Assembly (NCBI GenBank): GCA_036873755.1
Contig: JAVTVY010037272.1
Location: 1 to 64,000, forward strand
Source of the DNA: Hanleya hanleyi
Taxonomy: Eukaryota; Mollusca; Polyplacophora; Lepidopleurida; Hanleyidae
Direction: 5' to 3'
DNA length: 64,000 nucleotides
The position numbers were made by a program, and so were the translations under genes. Each line of letters begins with the position of its first letter. Position 1 is the stretch's first letter. The notes below the pieces were generated by a model. That model searched no databases. It was not told where the DNA came from and saw only the letters and a list, made by a program, of their open reading frames with translations. Positions 18,301-28,812 of the stretch are shown in pieces.

Positions 18301-20914
18301 GACCGTGGGTGCAGGCTGTAGGACGTGAAATAAGAACCATTTAAAATTCCCGCGGAGGGAATCATTGGTTATGAATACTGGAACCGTGGAGATAACGTTT
18401 CCGGTACATGACAAACTTAAAGATGAGAACAGTATAAATTCCCGCGACAGGACAGGATTGGCTAATACAACCCGGAAACGCCCGCTCACTTAGATTGCGT
18501 TGTGTTTCAAGTTACGCGCTAGAGTTTATGTGGACTTGAAGTCACACGTCATCAAGTTGAACGTAAATTACGTTATGTCTAAAGTTACACGTTAAAGGTG
18601 AATTTTTTAATTGACGCGTAAAATTAACTGGTTTGAATATTGGCGGTAAGAATACAGAATTATCATTGGTTGGTCATCAAGTTTACGATGTAAAATTTAG
18701 CACGTCGATCTTGTGTGACGCGTAAATTGTTGGCGATTTATTGCGCGAACGGCCCATGAATCGTAAGATTGTGGGCGATCTACAGGAACATTACGTGAAG
18801 TTGAAGCTACACGTCGGAGAGTTGAACGTAAATTGCGTTGTGTCTGAAGTTGCACGTTAAAAGTGGGGTCCTTAGGAACCGTCTCCAAAAATCGTTCGGT
18901 TTTTCGTCGGGAAATCTGTATTTTTTTCTCGATATCGATATTTCCAAAGGCGAGAGGGAATGGAGAATTTTTTTCAGAAAACTCGAAAGATTCGCGAAGT
19001 CGGTTTTCTGTCGTTATTTTGATCGGTTTTTATTCGAGAGAAATTTCTCGAATGAAAAACGATATCGAGAATCAGTCGAGAAATCTTCAAGAATTTTCCC
19101 AGTGGACCAAAAAAACGATTAAAAACCGGTGGAAGTAGTGCCGCTATTGACTTCGCCTAACCTGGTACCCTAACTTACTATCACATTGCTTACTTGTACA
19201 AGTAAGCTAGGGAACCAGGCTACCTCGTTCAGCCGCGGGAATCTTTGTCAAGTCGTCAGTTTAGCGAGAACGTTACAGTACAGTTTATAATTATTGTGTC
19301 CCAACTAGCCAAGCTGTGTTTGTATGTCAAATCCTTGAAGTAGTTGTGTAGGAAGGAGTCAATCGAGCAATTCAGTTTACATTGATAGCGTACACGACAA
19401 CAAAAACAACAACACATGACAACGGAAACTGTCAGTCCAATACCCATGCAGCTTCCCTCTATGTATTAGCAAGTATACATTTTTTATAAGTACATTCTGA
19501 CTGTATTTACGAGCTTTCAGGGAATTACATTGTCCATCCCCAGGTAGTGTGGCATTTTTTTCTTAATACCGGTATTTGAAAATATCGAGAAATATAGCCT
19601 ACTAAACACTGACTTCATATTGTATACTCATGAAAAAGAAATATTATAAAATAGCTTTTCATCGGTAACACAGAAGGTGCTTTCGTGTTATATAATACCA
19701 TATATGTTCATTCAAGAAAAAGATTTTTTTTGTTTTTGAAATCACACAATTTACTTAGAATTTTTCCATTTAGATAGATAAAATTTATTTGCTTATTTAT
19801 GCGCGAGGGCTTAGGAAGCAATACAATACAAACATATAAGACATTATGAGACCATTTAAGTTATTGAAGTTGGTCGGGCAAATGCCATAAATTGTTCGTT
19901 GAACCATAGACCAGTCATTCCGTCGTCAGATATCATGTAACGGTATGTGTTTATTCCTGATGATGTGTATGAAGTACGCATTATTCTTTCGCGGAAGATC
20001 AGAAAAGTCCGGATAGTAATCATTTAATGTCGGCAAAGTTGAACTTCCACTGTAGACTTAGCTCTTTCTGTCCTTTCTACTTGACTTACTGTTGTAACTT
20101 ACATACGTAAAAATGATTTCATTGCTGATCATTTCCTATAAATATAAAAGATAAACTGCCAACGATAACATGTGGTTTAAATTACCGTATTACCGTAAAT
20201 ACTGCTATGGGTCGTACGGGGAAGTCGGATGTTCAACTTCAAGCTGATCCGAACTGATCTGCTTTAATACGTTGAATAATTTGGCAAACTAACACTAACT
20301 AATACTAACTATATTCATCTCCTACTTAGTTCTTAAAAATAACAACGGACAAAATACGTTATTTTTCATTCTAAAGCGCCGGCAATGGTTCAATTTTATT
20401 CTGACCTATACTTTATAGCGCAATCACGCACAGCGGCGTAAACAGATGTTAGCCTGATAATGACGTCATTGTATTCATTCGCCTCTCGATGGTTTCGCGA
20501 TATTCTCTCGACGCTTTCTCGATCGGAATTTCTCGACATTCTCTCGATCGAAAAAAACCATTGATTCTCGATGGGTCAAAAAGAACGAATAAAAACCGAT
20601 GTCGAGAAAATCAATCGAGAATTTTGAAAACGATTTGGGTTTTTCCATTTTATTTTCTCGCCATTCTCTTGATGAATTCCCGATAGGATCGGGATTTCTT
20701 CGAGAAAACCAACGAAAATTCGCGATTGAAGGAAAAACGATAAATGGAGACCGTTCCTTACTTGACACGTAAAATCAACTAGTTTGAATACTGGCGGTGA
20801 AAATGCAGAGTCATGATTGGTGGTTATCAAGTTTACGTTGTACAATTTAGAGCGTCGTTCTTGTGTTTAACGCGTAGATTGATTTTTGACGAATTATGGC
20901 GCGAACGGCCCTTC
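18301..20914. repeat. right terminal inverted repeat, split by an insertion
   Basis: Reverse complement of 12,702-13,480, carried in two pieces (about 18,301-18,874 and 20,758-20,914) on either side of a Harbinger-like element. Joining points match the left arm, where GTGTCTTTACTTGACG is uninterrupted. Confidence 0.7.
18875..20757. mobile_element. Harbinger-like non-autonomous transposon (TSD TTA)
   Basis: 1.88 kb. Ends are GGAACCGTCTCC and the complement of GGAACGGTCTCC. TTA flanks both ends (18,872-18,874 and 20,758-20,760), and the left arm of the host repeat shows the empty site with a single TTA. A 3-bp TWA duplication and GG-starting inverted termini fit PIF/Harbinger. Subterminal zones are rich in TTCTCGAT/CTCGA repeats. 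No transposase or other long frame, so non-autonomous. Confidence 0.7.
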
Positions 20915-21167
20915 ACATTTGGTGTGTCAGATTACATAGGAGTTCACGTCTTGCGGCACATGTACCGTCTGTTGACAATTAAGTTTCTATTGTATTACAC
21001 AAGTGATGTCAGATTTCAAGATATTAGATCAGCTAGACCTAAACCCTGATAATGTTTTATCCCTATGTGCACCCACTCATCTACATGTCACACAGCCAGG
21101 AAAATGGTGTTAATCCATGCCATAAATGTGTAGCTCAAGCCCAACAAATCGTGTTGAATTTAGACAT
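20915..21167. other. short unique spacer
   Basis: Nothing recognised between the long-TIR end and the LINE tail. Confidence 0.35.
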
Positions 21168-22995
21168 AATATAATAATAATAATAAAACTTTATTTCAAG
21201 AGGGTAAAGTACAAATGTACGCTCAGTCAACAAACAATGCTGATCTTCCCTGAGGCCCTCACACACAAAACATCCACACATCATTCATATCACACTCAAA
21301 TCGAAGCAAAAAGGATTACAGTCATATGAACAATAGAAAACTATATACTTAAACAATTTGGTATGCATCACTGTGAACACAATACAGGCAAAGGAGCATA
21401 ATTATGCAATCTAGGGATTAAGAAGATAATTGTTGCACAAACAAGGTTTTAAACCTCTGAACAGAGGAAGCATTTTGTGTATTGGCTGGCAGGGAATTCC
21501 ACAGGACCGGTCCTGAATATAATAGGCTTTTCTTAAACAGCTCAGTATGGGGGAAGGGAACTTTGAGAACGTTTGTAGCAGAAGATCTCAGAGTTCTTTG
21601 ACCAATGTTATCAGTGAATAGATCTTTCATGTAATCTGGGTAATACCCATTGAGTGATTTGTATACAGTTACACCTTTATTGAGTTTAACCAAATTAAAT
21701 ACTGTTTGCCACTGTAGCATGTTAAAAAGTTGAGCAGAAGGAGTATGTTTTGTTTTGTCTAAGATCAAACGTGCTGCAGTCTTTTGCAGTTTATGTATCC
21801 TGTTCAGTAGTTGGTTTGAGCAATTACCCCAGATACTGATACAGTTATTAATATGGGGGGATATGTATCCATTGTAGAATAAAAGTCGCATATTCTGTGG
21901 GATTAGACTCTTATGCTTCCTCAGAACAGATAGTAATCTAGAAACAGTAGTACAAATATGATCTACATGAGATTGCCAAGACAGAGTTTTATCTAAATGT
22001 AGACCAAGCAATTTTTGATGGTCAACTCTTTCAATACGGGTGCCATTGATTGTGACATTGAAAGATTCCTTACCACATTGCTTTAACTTTTGGGATGACC
22101 CTATTAACATCGCTTTAGTTTTACTTGGATTAATAATCATTTTGTTTTCAGAGCACCATGTTTTTGCCTTAATCATATTTTTGTTAACTTTTGCTTCAAG
22201 TACTTTTAATGATTTTGAAGATGTGTGAATAGTGGTGTCATCAGCATATGTCTCAACGTCACAATCACTAATGTGCAAAACAAAATCATTGAGAAACCAA
22301 ATAAACAGTAGCGGACCAAGTATGGACCCTTGGGGTACACCAGTTTTAACAGTCAATGGCTCAGATAAAGTTTTACCAAGTGATACACATTGAAATCGAG
22401 AATTCAAGTAAGACGACATCCATTTTAGTGCTTTTTGATCAAAACCATAAATCTTAAGCTTTTTTAACAGGAGGTTGTGATCTATCAGATGGAATGCTTT
22501 TCGGAAGTCAATCATGACTGAACCAACAATTTCTTCATTGTCAAGTGCATGTAGCCATTTTTCAGTGAGTCTTGTTAAAGCAGTGAAACAGGAGTGTTGA
22601 GGCCTGAAACCTGATTGGGAGTCACTGAGCAAATCATGGGATGTTATATACGTATATAACCAGTCATGCACATGTCTTTCTAGAATTTTAGAGAGTATTG
22701 GTAAAATAGATATTGGACGGTAATTCTCAGCTTTGTTTACAGACCCATTTTTGTGAAGCGGATATACTTTAGATTTTTTCCAGTTGTTTGGGAATATGCC
22801 AGTAGAAATACTTAAGTTTAGTATTTTTGTCACATGTGGGGTGATTACATCTGCACATATTTTGAGGAATTTTGGACTCAAGGTATCAAGACCTGTACTT
22901 TTAGTGATATCAAGTGTAGATAAGTAGCTGAAAACATAGTTTTCTGATACTGGTGGGATGGAAAATGTATTTCCTGGGGTACATACATCATATGT
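21168..22995 (-). mobile_element. 5'-truncated non-LTR retrotransposon (CR1/L2/jockey-like)
   Basis: Minus-strand element. It ends in AATAAA (about 21,190-21,195 reversed) followed by a (TTA)n tail at about 21,168-21,189, the microsatellite-type tail of CR1/L2-like LINEs. The 5' side stops at about 22,995 against a CAACACC minisatellite, so ORF1, the endonuclease and the start of ORF2 are missing. Confidence 0.8.
21418..22995 (-). pseudogene. LINE ORF2 reverse transcriptase fragment
   Basis: About 525 codons open to the natural stop. RT blocks in order: KSTGLDTLSPKFLK, YRPISILPILSKILE, SQSGFRPQHSC, IDFRKAF, GVPQGSILGPLLF, YADDTTIH, then the thumb region (LGLHLDKTLSW) and a C-terminal RIHKLQKTAARLI segment. 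The catalytic YADD is intact. LINEs copy their own RNA at a nicked target. No endonuclease precedes it, so the copy is 5'-truncated and immobile by itself. The open frame suggests a fairly recent insertion. Confidence 0.88.
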
Positions 22996-23280
22996 CCCCA
23001 ACACCCTTTATTGGTGTTGGCCAACACCATTAATTGGTGTTGAACAAGTATTAGTACTTATCAGCTAAAACCAAAATATGGCGATGAGCCATTTCAACAC
23101 TCTATGTTGGTGTTGACCAACGCCATTATTTGATGTACAACTGGCCTCAACACCAGTTTTAGTGTTCACATTGGTCAACACCAACACTTTAAGGTGTTGG
23201 CCAGCCTTCAGCACCAAAAAAGGGTGTTGGGCCAACACTACTTTGGGCCAACACCATTGTTCTGGCCATGCAGGTATCAA
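22996..23280. repeat. GGTGTTGG/CCAACACC minisatellite
   Basis: Repeated GGTGTTGGCCAACACC-like words in both orientations, spaced by short A/T-rich linkers. Many self-complementary cores. It adjoins the truncated 5' edge of the LINE. Confidence 0.8.
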
Positions 23281-24419
23281 TTATCCTATAAGCTAACATC
23301 GCTTAGTACAGGTGCCGCAAGGCGTGAATTCTTGTATGTAACCCGACGCACCAAATTAATGGCTTACAAGACCGGCTGCCAGTCCAGTGATCTTGCGTTG
23401 GCAATAAAATTGATGTCGTGTTAGATGAGGTAGGTGACAGGGTAATTCGGTACTTTTATGATGCGCACCTGCCATTTAATTCGTATGGATGTACATTGTA
23501 TCGTGAGATAGATGAAGGATAAATCATCATCATGATTTATGTCTTTTGATTGAAAAAACCTTATGAGGAAATTATTCCTGCTGGGACATTCGAAGTAAAC
23601 AGCGATTATTCCCGCTTTACGCGAGGTTCGAATCGAAATATTGCGATTATCCACCAAAACGCTTGAAGGATCTTGGCAGTCTCGGGAATGTGGATCAATA
23701 TAGTTATGGTGGTATTATTAGAACGCATACAGAAGAACTGCAATGAACATGATCAATATGGTTGAAGTTAACCTCTGGTATGACATGTATACTAGTATTC
23801 ACGTCACTCAATGGAATATTGCGGCCCTCATCTGCGGGATGTTTCATGCATGTACTCTATCTTGGTGGGTGGAGAAGGGTGGATGTTAGAGGGTGATTTC
23901 ACTGCTAGAATGTATTATCCTTAAAGCTTGAACTGAAGCTTGAAACTTCTTAACTAATACAGTATATTGTTATGTGGTGCTCTCTGTCTGATTGCATTCT
24001 GTTTGCATGTCGAGAAGATTCATCGCCGTAATAAAGCAATCCGGTGGAGGGCGCCACTCCCCTCATCGATACCAAGGACGTCACATGGACCGGATAAAGT
24101 ACACATATCATTATCTGCTACAAATTATTATAATATTGTCAGTCTTTTGACCTTTTCAATGGGAGATCTAACACCAAAGCCTTGTCTGAATTTTGCATAC
24201 TTCATCCATCATGTATACAATTTACGAGAAATTCCAGGAAGGCTCATTAAATTTTACTCACCCACTCCTGCCAGACGGCAATATGAATCCATGCCATTAG
24301 AAACGTTGTTTCCAGTACATTTGCACTACGGTGTATTCGTTTCTGTGGAAGCGATAAATTATCAGTAGCAACCACCCAGGTATTAAAGTCTGGTATCCCG
24401 CCAAATCGACCACAGGTCG
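23281..24419. other. unique non-coding sequence
   Basis: No gene, repeat family or RNA gene recognised. Confidence 0.35.
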
Positions 24420-25170
24420 TGCAAAATTGTGCCACACTGTTCCAGTTTCAATGATATGATTGTAGTGAGGTGGCTTAGCAAAAAGATCGTGACACACTGG
24501 ACCAAAGCACCAAACTTGGCACATCCATTACTTGAGGCATACAGAACAGTATCAGAAGGGGTGCCCATCACTTTGGATCATGTGACGCCCTCTGGCCCCC
24601 AAAAGGGCATTTAACCCTATCTGCCCTGGGCTTTTTGGGACCTGTCGTGGCCTGGGGGGCATTCTCTTATCCCTTGAGCTAGGAGGCTGAAACTTACCAC
24701 GCTATACCCCTGGGTCAAGCTCTACCAGAAAATGTAAAAAAAAAATCCAAGATGGCCTCTCTGATGACGTCACAGTGACGTCATTTTTCAAAAACCGCAT
24801 TTTTGGTCGATTTTTCCGAATTTTTTATTTATGCAATTTCTCCGCAAAAACTGCATGATAAATTAGCAAATATTAATGTGATGTGAAATAAAATAGTTTT
24901 CGCCCACTTTTCATCGCGGAAAAGCAGAAATTTTAAAGGAATATTACAAAAACATCAATTTCCTGGTACCCCACGTGGCCGCCATCTTGAATTTACCCAT
25001 GATCCTCTGCTCGGGGGTTATGCAAATGGGCTCAAAATGACCAAAATATGATAAACTATAAAGTCAGGGGGTTTCGGCTCTCTGTTTTTTGTCGTTCCGG
25101 AGATAGCGCAGAAAGTTTGATAGGGGGGGGGGGGAGCATAATGCCCCCCCCCCTCCAGGCCAGGTAGGGT
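24420..25170 (+). repeat. dispersed repeat R1, copy A
   Basis: About 0.75 kb. Contains TGACGTCACAGTGACGTCA (24,765-24,783), two CRE-like sites, and CACGTG followed by GCCGCCATCTTG (24,972-24,989), an E-box and a YY1-like site. It also has CAAGATGGC and ACCCATGATCCTCTGCTCGG. An inverted copy ends at 27,640, and others lie at 25.2 and 32.6 kb. No open frame; class unknown. Confidence 0.75.
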
Positions 25171-25204
25171 TAAGGGGAAATATTACAAATTAAAAAATAG
25201 ATAG

Positions 25205-25690
25205 CTTACCAATATCTTCATTATTTTCATTATCCTTGAGGCTAGGAAGCTAAAACTTGCCACACTATATCTAGGGTTCCAGAGCTACCAGAAAATGTAA
25301 CAAAATTCAAGATGGTCTCTATGATGATGTCACAGTGACCTCATATTATAAAAATAAGTCATTTTGTCTGATTTTCGGATCGATTTTTCAAACTTTTTAC
25401 TTGTGCAATTTTCTTTGCCTAAATTACCTTGCGAGTTAGTAATTAATCATCTGATGTGATATAAGATATTATTGGGTAGTTTTACGTAGAGTAATACACC
25501 AATTTTGAAGAAAATACTCCAAAAACAAAATTTTCAAGGTACACTACCGTTTCGTCAAATCTGAATTTACCCATGATGCTTTCTTCCGAGAATAAAAAGC
25601 CCCTAATTTGATTTGTTATAAAGGCACAAAGTGCTAGCTTTAAAAAATTGCGAGCCCCAAAGAAAAGTTCATTGGGAAGGGGGGGGGGGA
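25205..25690 (+). repeat. dispersed repeat R1, diverged copy B
   Basis: Follows copy A directly, same orientation. Shared blocks are TTATCCTTGAGGCTAGGAAGCT, CCAGAAAATGTAA, CAAGATGG, CACAGTGACCTCAT and ATTTACCCATGATGC. More decayed; the YY1-like site is lost. Ends in a G-rich run. Confidence 0.6.
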
Positions 25691-26329
25691 GAGGGGGAGC
25701 TGGATCTGAACCCACCAATAACAATTGAACACCGGATCCTCCCCTTTCAGTATCATTTTTCTTACAGTGTACATGCATAACCGGCATATAATTAGAGTTA
25801 TGCACGGGTGCTGAACCATGCACATATATATGTAATGGCACCCAGTGGAATATATTAGATGTAGTTTTAGACACCACCGCCCCCCCCCACCAATCTGCCT
25901 CTGAACCTGAAATCGACCTAATCACTCCCAAACCGGTCAGTGGTGACAAAGGCCCATGAACATTCGACCAAAACTGTGGCCATTCAATATAGACCAGTGG
26001 TATAACATGTAAATTGTATGTTGCATGTTCCCGGTCCCCATTGCTTGATAACTGCCCTTTTGATTTTTTCTTGGTTTTAGAGTCCCTTCTCTGACCATAT
26101 AGCTCTTTTAGCTATCCCGACGTAATTTCACGGCCTTCCAGAAAAAAAATCAGCTATTCATCTCTCAAACTTGAAAGTAGAAAGATTGAAATTGGAGCGA
26201 TAAGCAAGAGGTGGGAGAAATTGACGACGTCTGGCGACTAAAAAGCAACCCCATCACTCAACAGGAAAGCTTCCCTGAGCACCAAACATGCAGTCCCGAG
26301 AATACGGTGGATTCTCGGACGTAGCCTTA
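25691..26329. other. no gene recognised
   Basis: Unique sequence without a convincing open frame or known repeat. Confidence 0.35.
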
Positions 26330-26430
26330 GTATCTCAACCGCGCATTTATTGTAGCGGTTCATGTGGAGATTATGAAATATCCACACGGCCCCTAGCACC
26401 GGCTTAAGCGGAATTAGATACGCTAGCTCG
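26330..26430. repeat. hairpin module shared with RT element 3' UTR and tandem array
   Basis: Reads GTATCTCA, then ACCGC-(12 nt)-GCGGT, GTTCATGTGG, and CACACGGCCCCTAGCACCGG with CTTAAGCGGAATTAGATAC. The same order occurs at 63,305-63,415 (RT element, antisense) and in each long sub-repeat of the array. The stem bases differ but still pair. Confidence 0.65.
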
Positions 26431-26849
26431 GGTGCTGTGATGACAGATCAGATCAAGCAAATAACTCATCGAATGTTAATGGGTGAGCATTGAGGACGTC
26501 TGATGGAGTAAACGCTTCAACATGGGGTAAACCTAGTAAATGCAAGAATAACCCAGAAAAACTAACCTGGCCAGCCTTGAGCATGTCCAGCTTTTTCCCC
26601 CCATTTTACGAAATGGAAAGCTGAATCCTCAAGTTTTACATGAAAATAGGGACACAGGCGATTATGTAAACCTAATTGGTTTAGGTGGTTTCAGCCACCC
26701 CACTTCGTTCTAAGATAATTTGTCCCTGGTGATCCAAAATGAATAAACGTTGAGAGCTGTAACTTAGCGCAGTTATAGCTTATGATATTGAAGTTATTTT
26801 GAGCCTGTAGCATAATACTCGGAGCAGAGCATCATTAGGAAATTGAAAA
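26431..26849. other. no gene recognised
   Basis: Unique sequence; nothing supported. Confidence 0.35.
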
Positions 26850-27640
26850 TGGATGATATTAGGGTGTAACTGGAAAGTTCTGTTTTCCTCGTATTCCTTC
26901 AATATTAAGCCTACCTGGCCTGCCCCCCCCCCACCAAATATTCTGCCCTATCTCCGGAACGACAAAAACTGGAGAACTGAAACTCCGGGACTTTATCGTT
27001 TATCATACTGGGGTCCTTTTGAGCCTATTTACATGACCCCCCGAGCAGAGGATCATGGGTAAATTCAAGATGGCGGCCACGTGGGGTACCAGAAAATTGA
27101 GTTTTTTGTCATATTTCTTCAAAATTTCTGCTTTTCCTCGATGAAAAGTGGACAAAAAATATTTTATTTCACATCACATTAATATTTACTAATTTATCAT
27201 GCAGTTTTTGCGGAGAAATTGCATAAATAAAAAAAAATCGAAAAATATGACCGAAAAATCGTCGGAAAAATGGCTTATTCTTGGAAAATGTTGTCATCAT
27301 GGCTGCCATCTTGGATTTTGTGACATTTTCTGGTAGGGCTTGAACCAGTGATACGGTGTGGCAAGTTTCAGCTTCCCAGCCTTAAGGATAATAAAAATAA
27401 TGAAGCTGTTGGGAGGCTAACTATTCTTTGAATAGCAATATTGCCCCTCAGATGCCCTTTTGGGGACCAGAGGGCATCACAGAGCCCAGAGCAACGGGCA
27501 CCCCTTCTGATATTGTTCTATATGTCTCAAGTGATGGGTGTGCCAAGTTTGGTACTTTGGTCCAGCGTGTCACGATCTTCCCAAAATATGGCCCTAAGCC
27601 ACCTCACTATTGGTCAAGATGACTAGTTTGAATGTGTGGT
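26850..27640 (-). repeat. dispersed repeat R1, inverted copy C
   Basis: Reverse complement of 24,420-25,170, including GTGAGGTGGCTTAG, GTACCAAACTTGGCACA and CAAGATGGCGGC (27,066-27,077). With copy A it forms an imperfect inverted repeat around about 1.7 kb. The CRE pair is degraded here. Confidence 0.75.
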
Positions 27641-27849
27641 ACCGAGGGAGATAATTTCTAGCAAATTTTTCCGTGAGTTTTACAGATAATGGTCAAATTC
27701 AGGGTAAATATTGCCTTTTGTTGTAATTTCACATTATATAGTAGTATGTGAATTTTAGAGAAGTGGTGAAAAGTTCTAGCAACTTTCCTGCATAATAATC
27801 AACAGAAAAATACCGTGTAGCCCATAATATAGGTAACCAGGTTCTGGAT

Positions 27850-27985
27850 AGTTGTAGAAGCGACACGTCACATCAAGATGTAGGAGCGACACGCTGCATA
27901 AAGGTGGTGTAGGAGCGACACGCCACATAAAAGTGTTTTAGAACAGACACACCACATAAAGTTGTTGTCGGAGCATCCCGTTTCT
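27850..27985. repeat. about 33-bp tandem repeat
   Basis: Four diverged units built on TGTAGGAGCGACACG(C/T)CACATAAA. Confidence 0.7.
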
Positions 27986-28467
27986 AGCAATCTAAAAAGA
28001 GTTATTTTATCTTCTGACAGTATAATCATATGAGGGTGTACAGACAAGTGTTACAATGGGATGTGTGTCCTCGCTTGAAAACAGGGTGTCATCGGAAAGC
28101 CAAGGAGAACAACCCAAGCCTCCAAGAGTAAGGTTTTGTGATCACCTGTACGGTTGACATCCGTTTCAGGGCAATTTTCTTTTTCACAAATTTCCTTAAA
28201 TGACTTTTTGATCCTGATTGATATAATATTTTTTTCGAAATGATATTTCATTAACTTTACAAACATAACAATATTTTTATCGTAATTCTAGTTATAAATA
28301 AATCCAAATAGGCTTGCCTCCCATACTAGCAATGAGTGAAAGGGGATTTGGGTAGTAGGAAGACTATTTATTATAATGGAAAAATAACAAATGAAAAACA
28401 TGTATTTTCTAACATGTCATTCCTCTTAATATTTGATTTACCTGCCTCATTTTATATATATATATAG
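27986..28467. other. sequence upstream of first recognised KY-like exon
   Basis: A polypyrimidine-poor stretch ending in a TATATATATATAG acceptor. No upstream exon, start codon or promoter was identified, so the 5' end of the gene probably lies further left or was disrupted by the repeats. Confidence 0.35.
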
Positions 28468-28812
28468 GTAAACCTAACCAAGGTAACTCGACTGCAAAAT
28501 GGTGGAACAGTATCTCCGCAAACTTATATTGGAAATAGCCAAAGAAATGGCCTCAAACCCAGTAACAGCCAGGTCTTAGCCACATGGTGGGAAGATGCAT
28601 CTCAAGAAAGATTCAGAAATGGTCGCGGAGAGGCTTTCTTCGCGGAATTTCCAAAGCCCACACTACTTGCTGAGGCACAGTCAGTTTATACCAGCTTGAA
28701 CTACGAAGCGCCTGTTGAGAATGGAATTAGATTACCATTTCCCACGCCGACATGGAAACAGGATGTATTTAATCTCGCTGATTATGCATACATCGACGAA
28801 CATGTCCTTAAG
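28468..28812 (+). CDS. KY-like gene exon 1 (first recognised)
   Basis: 115 codons, phase 0 in and out, ending AAG before GTAAGG. Encodes a low-complexity linker (TRLQNGGTVSPQTYIGNS) and the start of the KY module (WKQDVFNLADYAYIDEHVLK). The frame is closed upstream by the TAG of the acceptor, so it is an internal exon. Confidence 0.65.

Larger units (their letters stand above)
12702..20914. mobile_element. 8.2-kb structure with long terminal inverted repeats
   Basis: TGAAGGGCCGTTCGCGCCAT at 12,702 is matched in reverse complement ending at 20,914. The arms are about 0.8 kb once the 1.9-kb insertion in the right arm is removed. Within each arm, two sub-copies of a GGGCC..TTCGCGCC..ACGTGTAACTTTAGACACAACG module follow each other. 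No obvious target duplication (TTA and CAT flank the ends). No transposase recognised inside. It could be a large non-autonomous transposon or a product of nested insertions. Confidence 0.6.
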
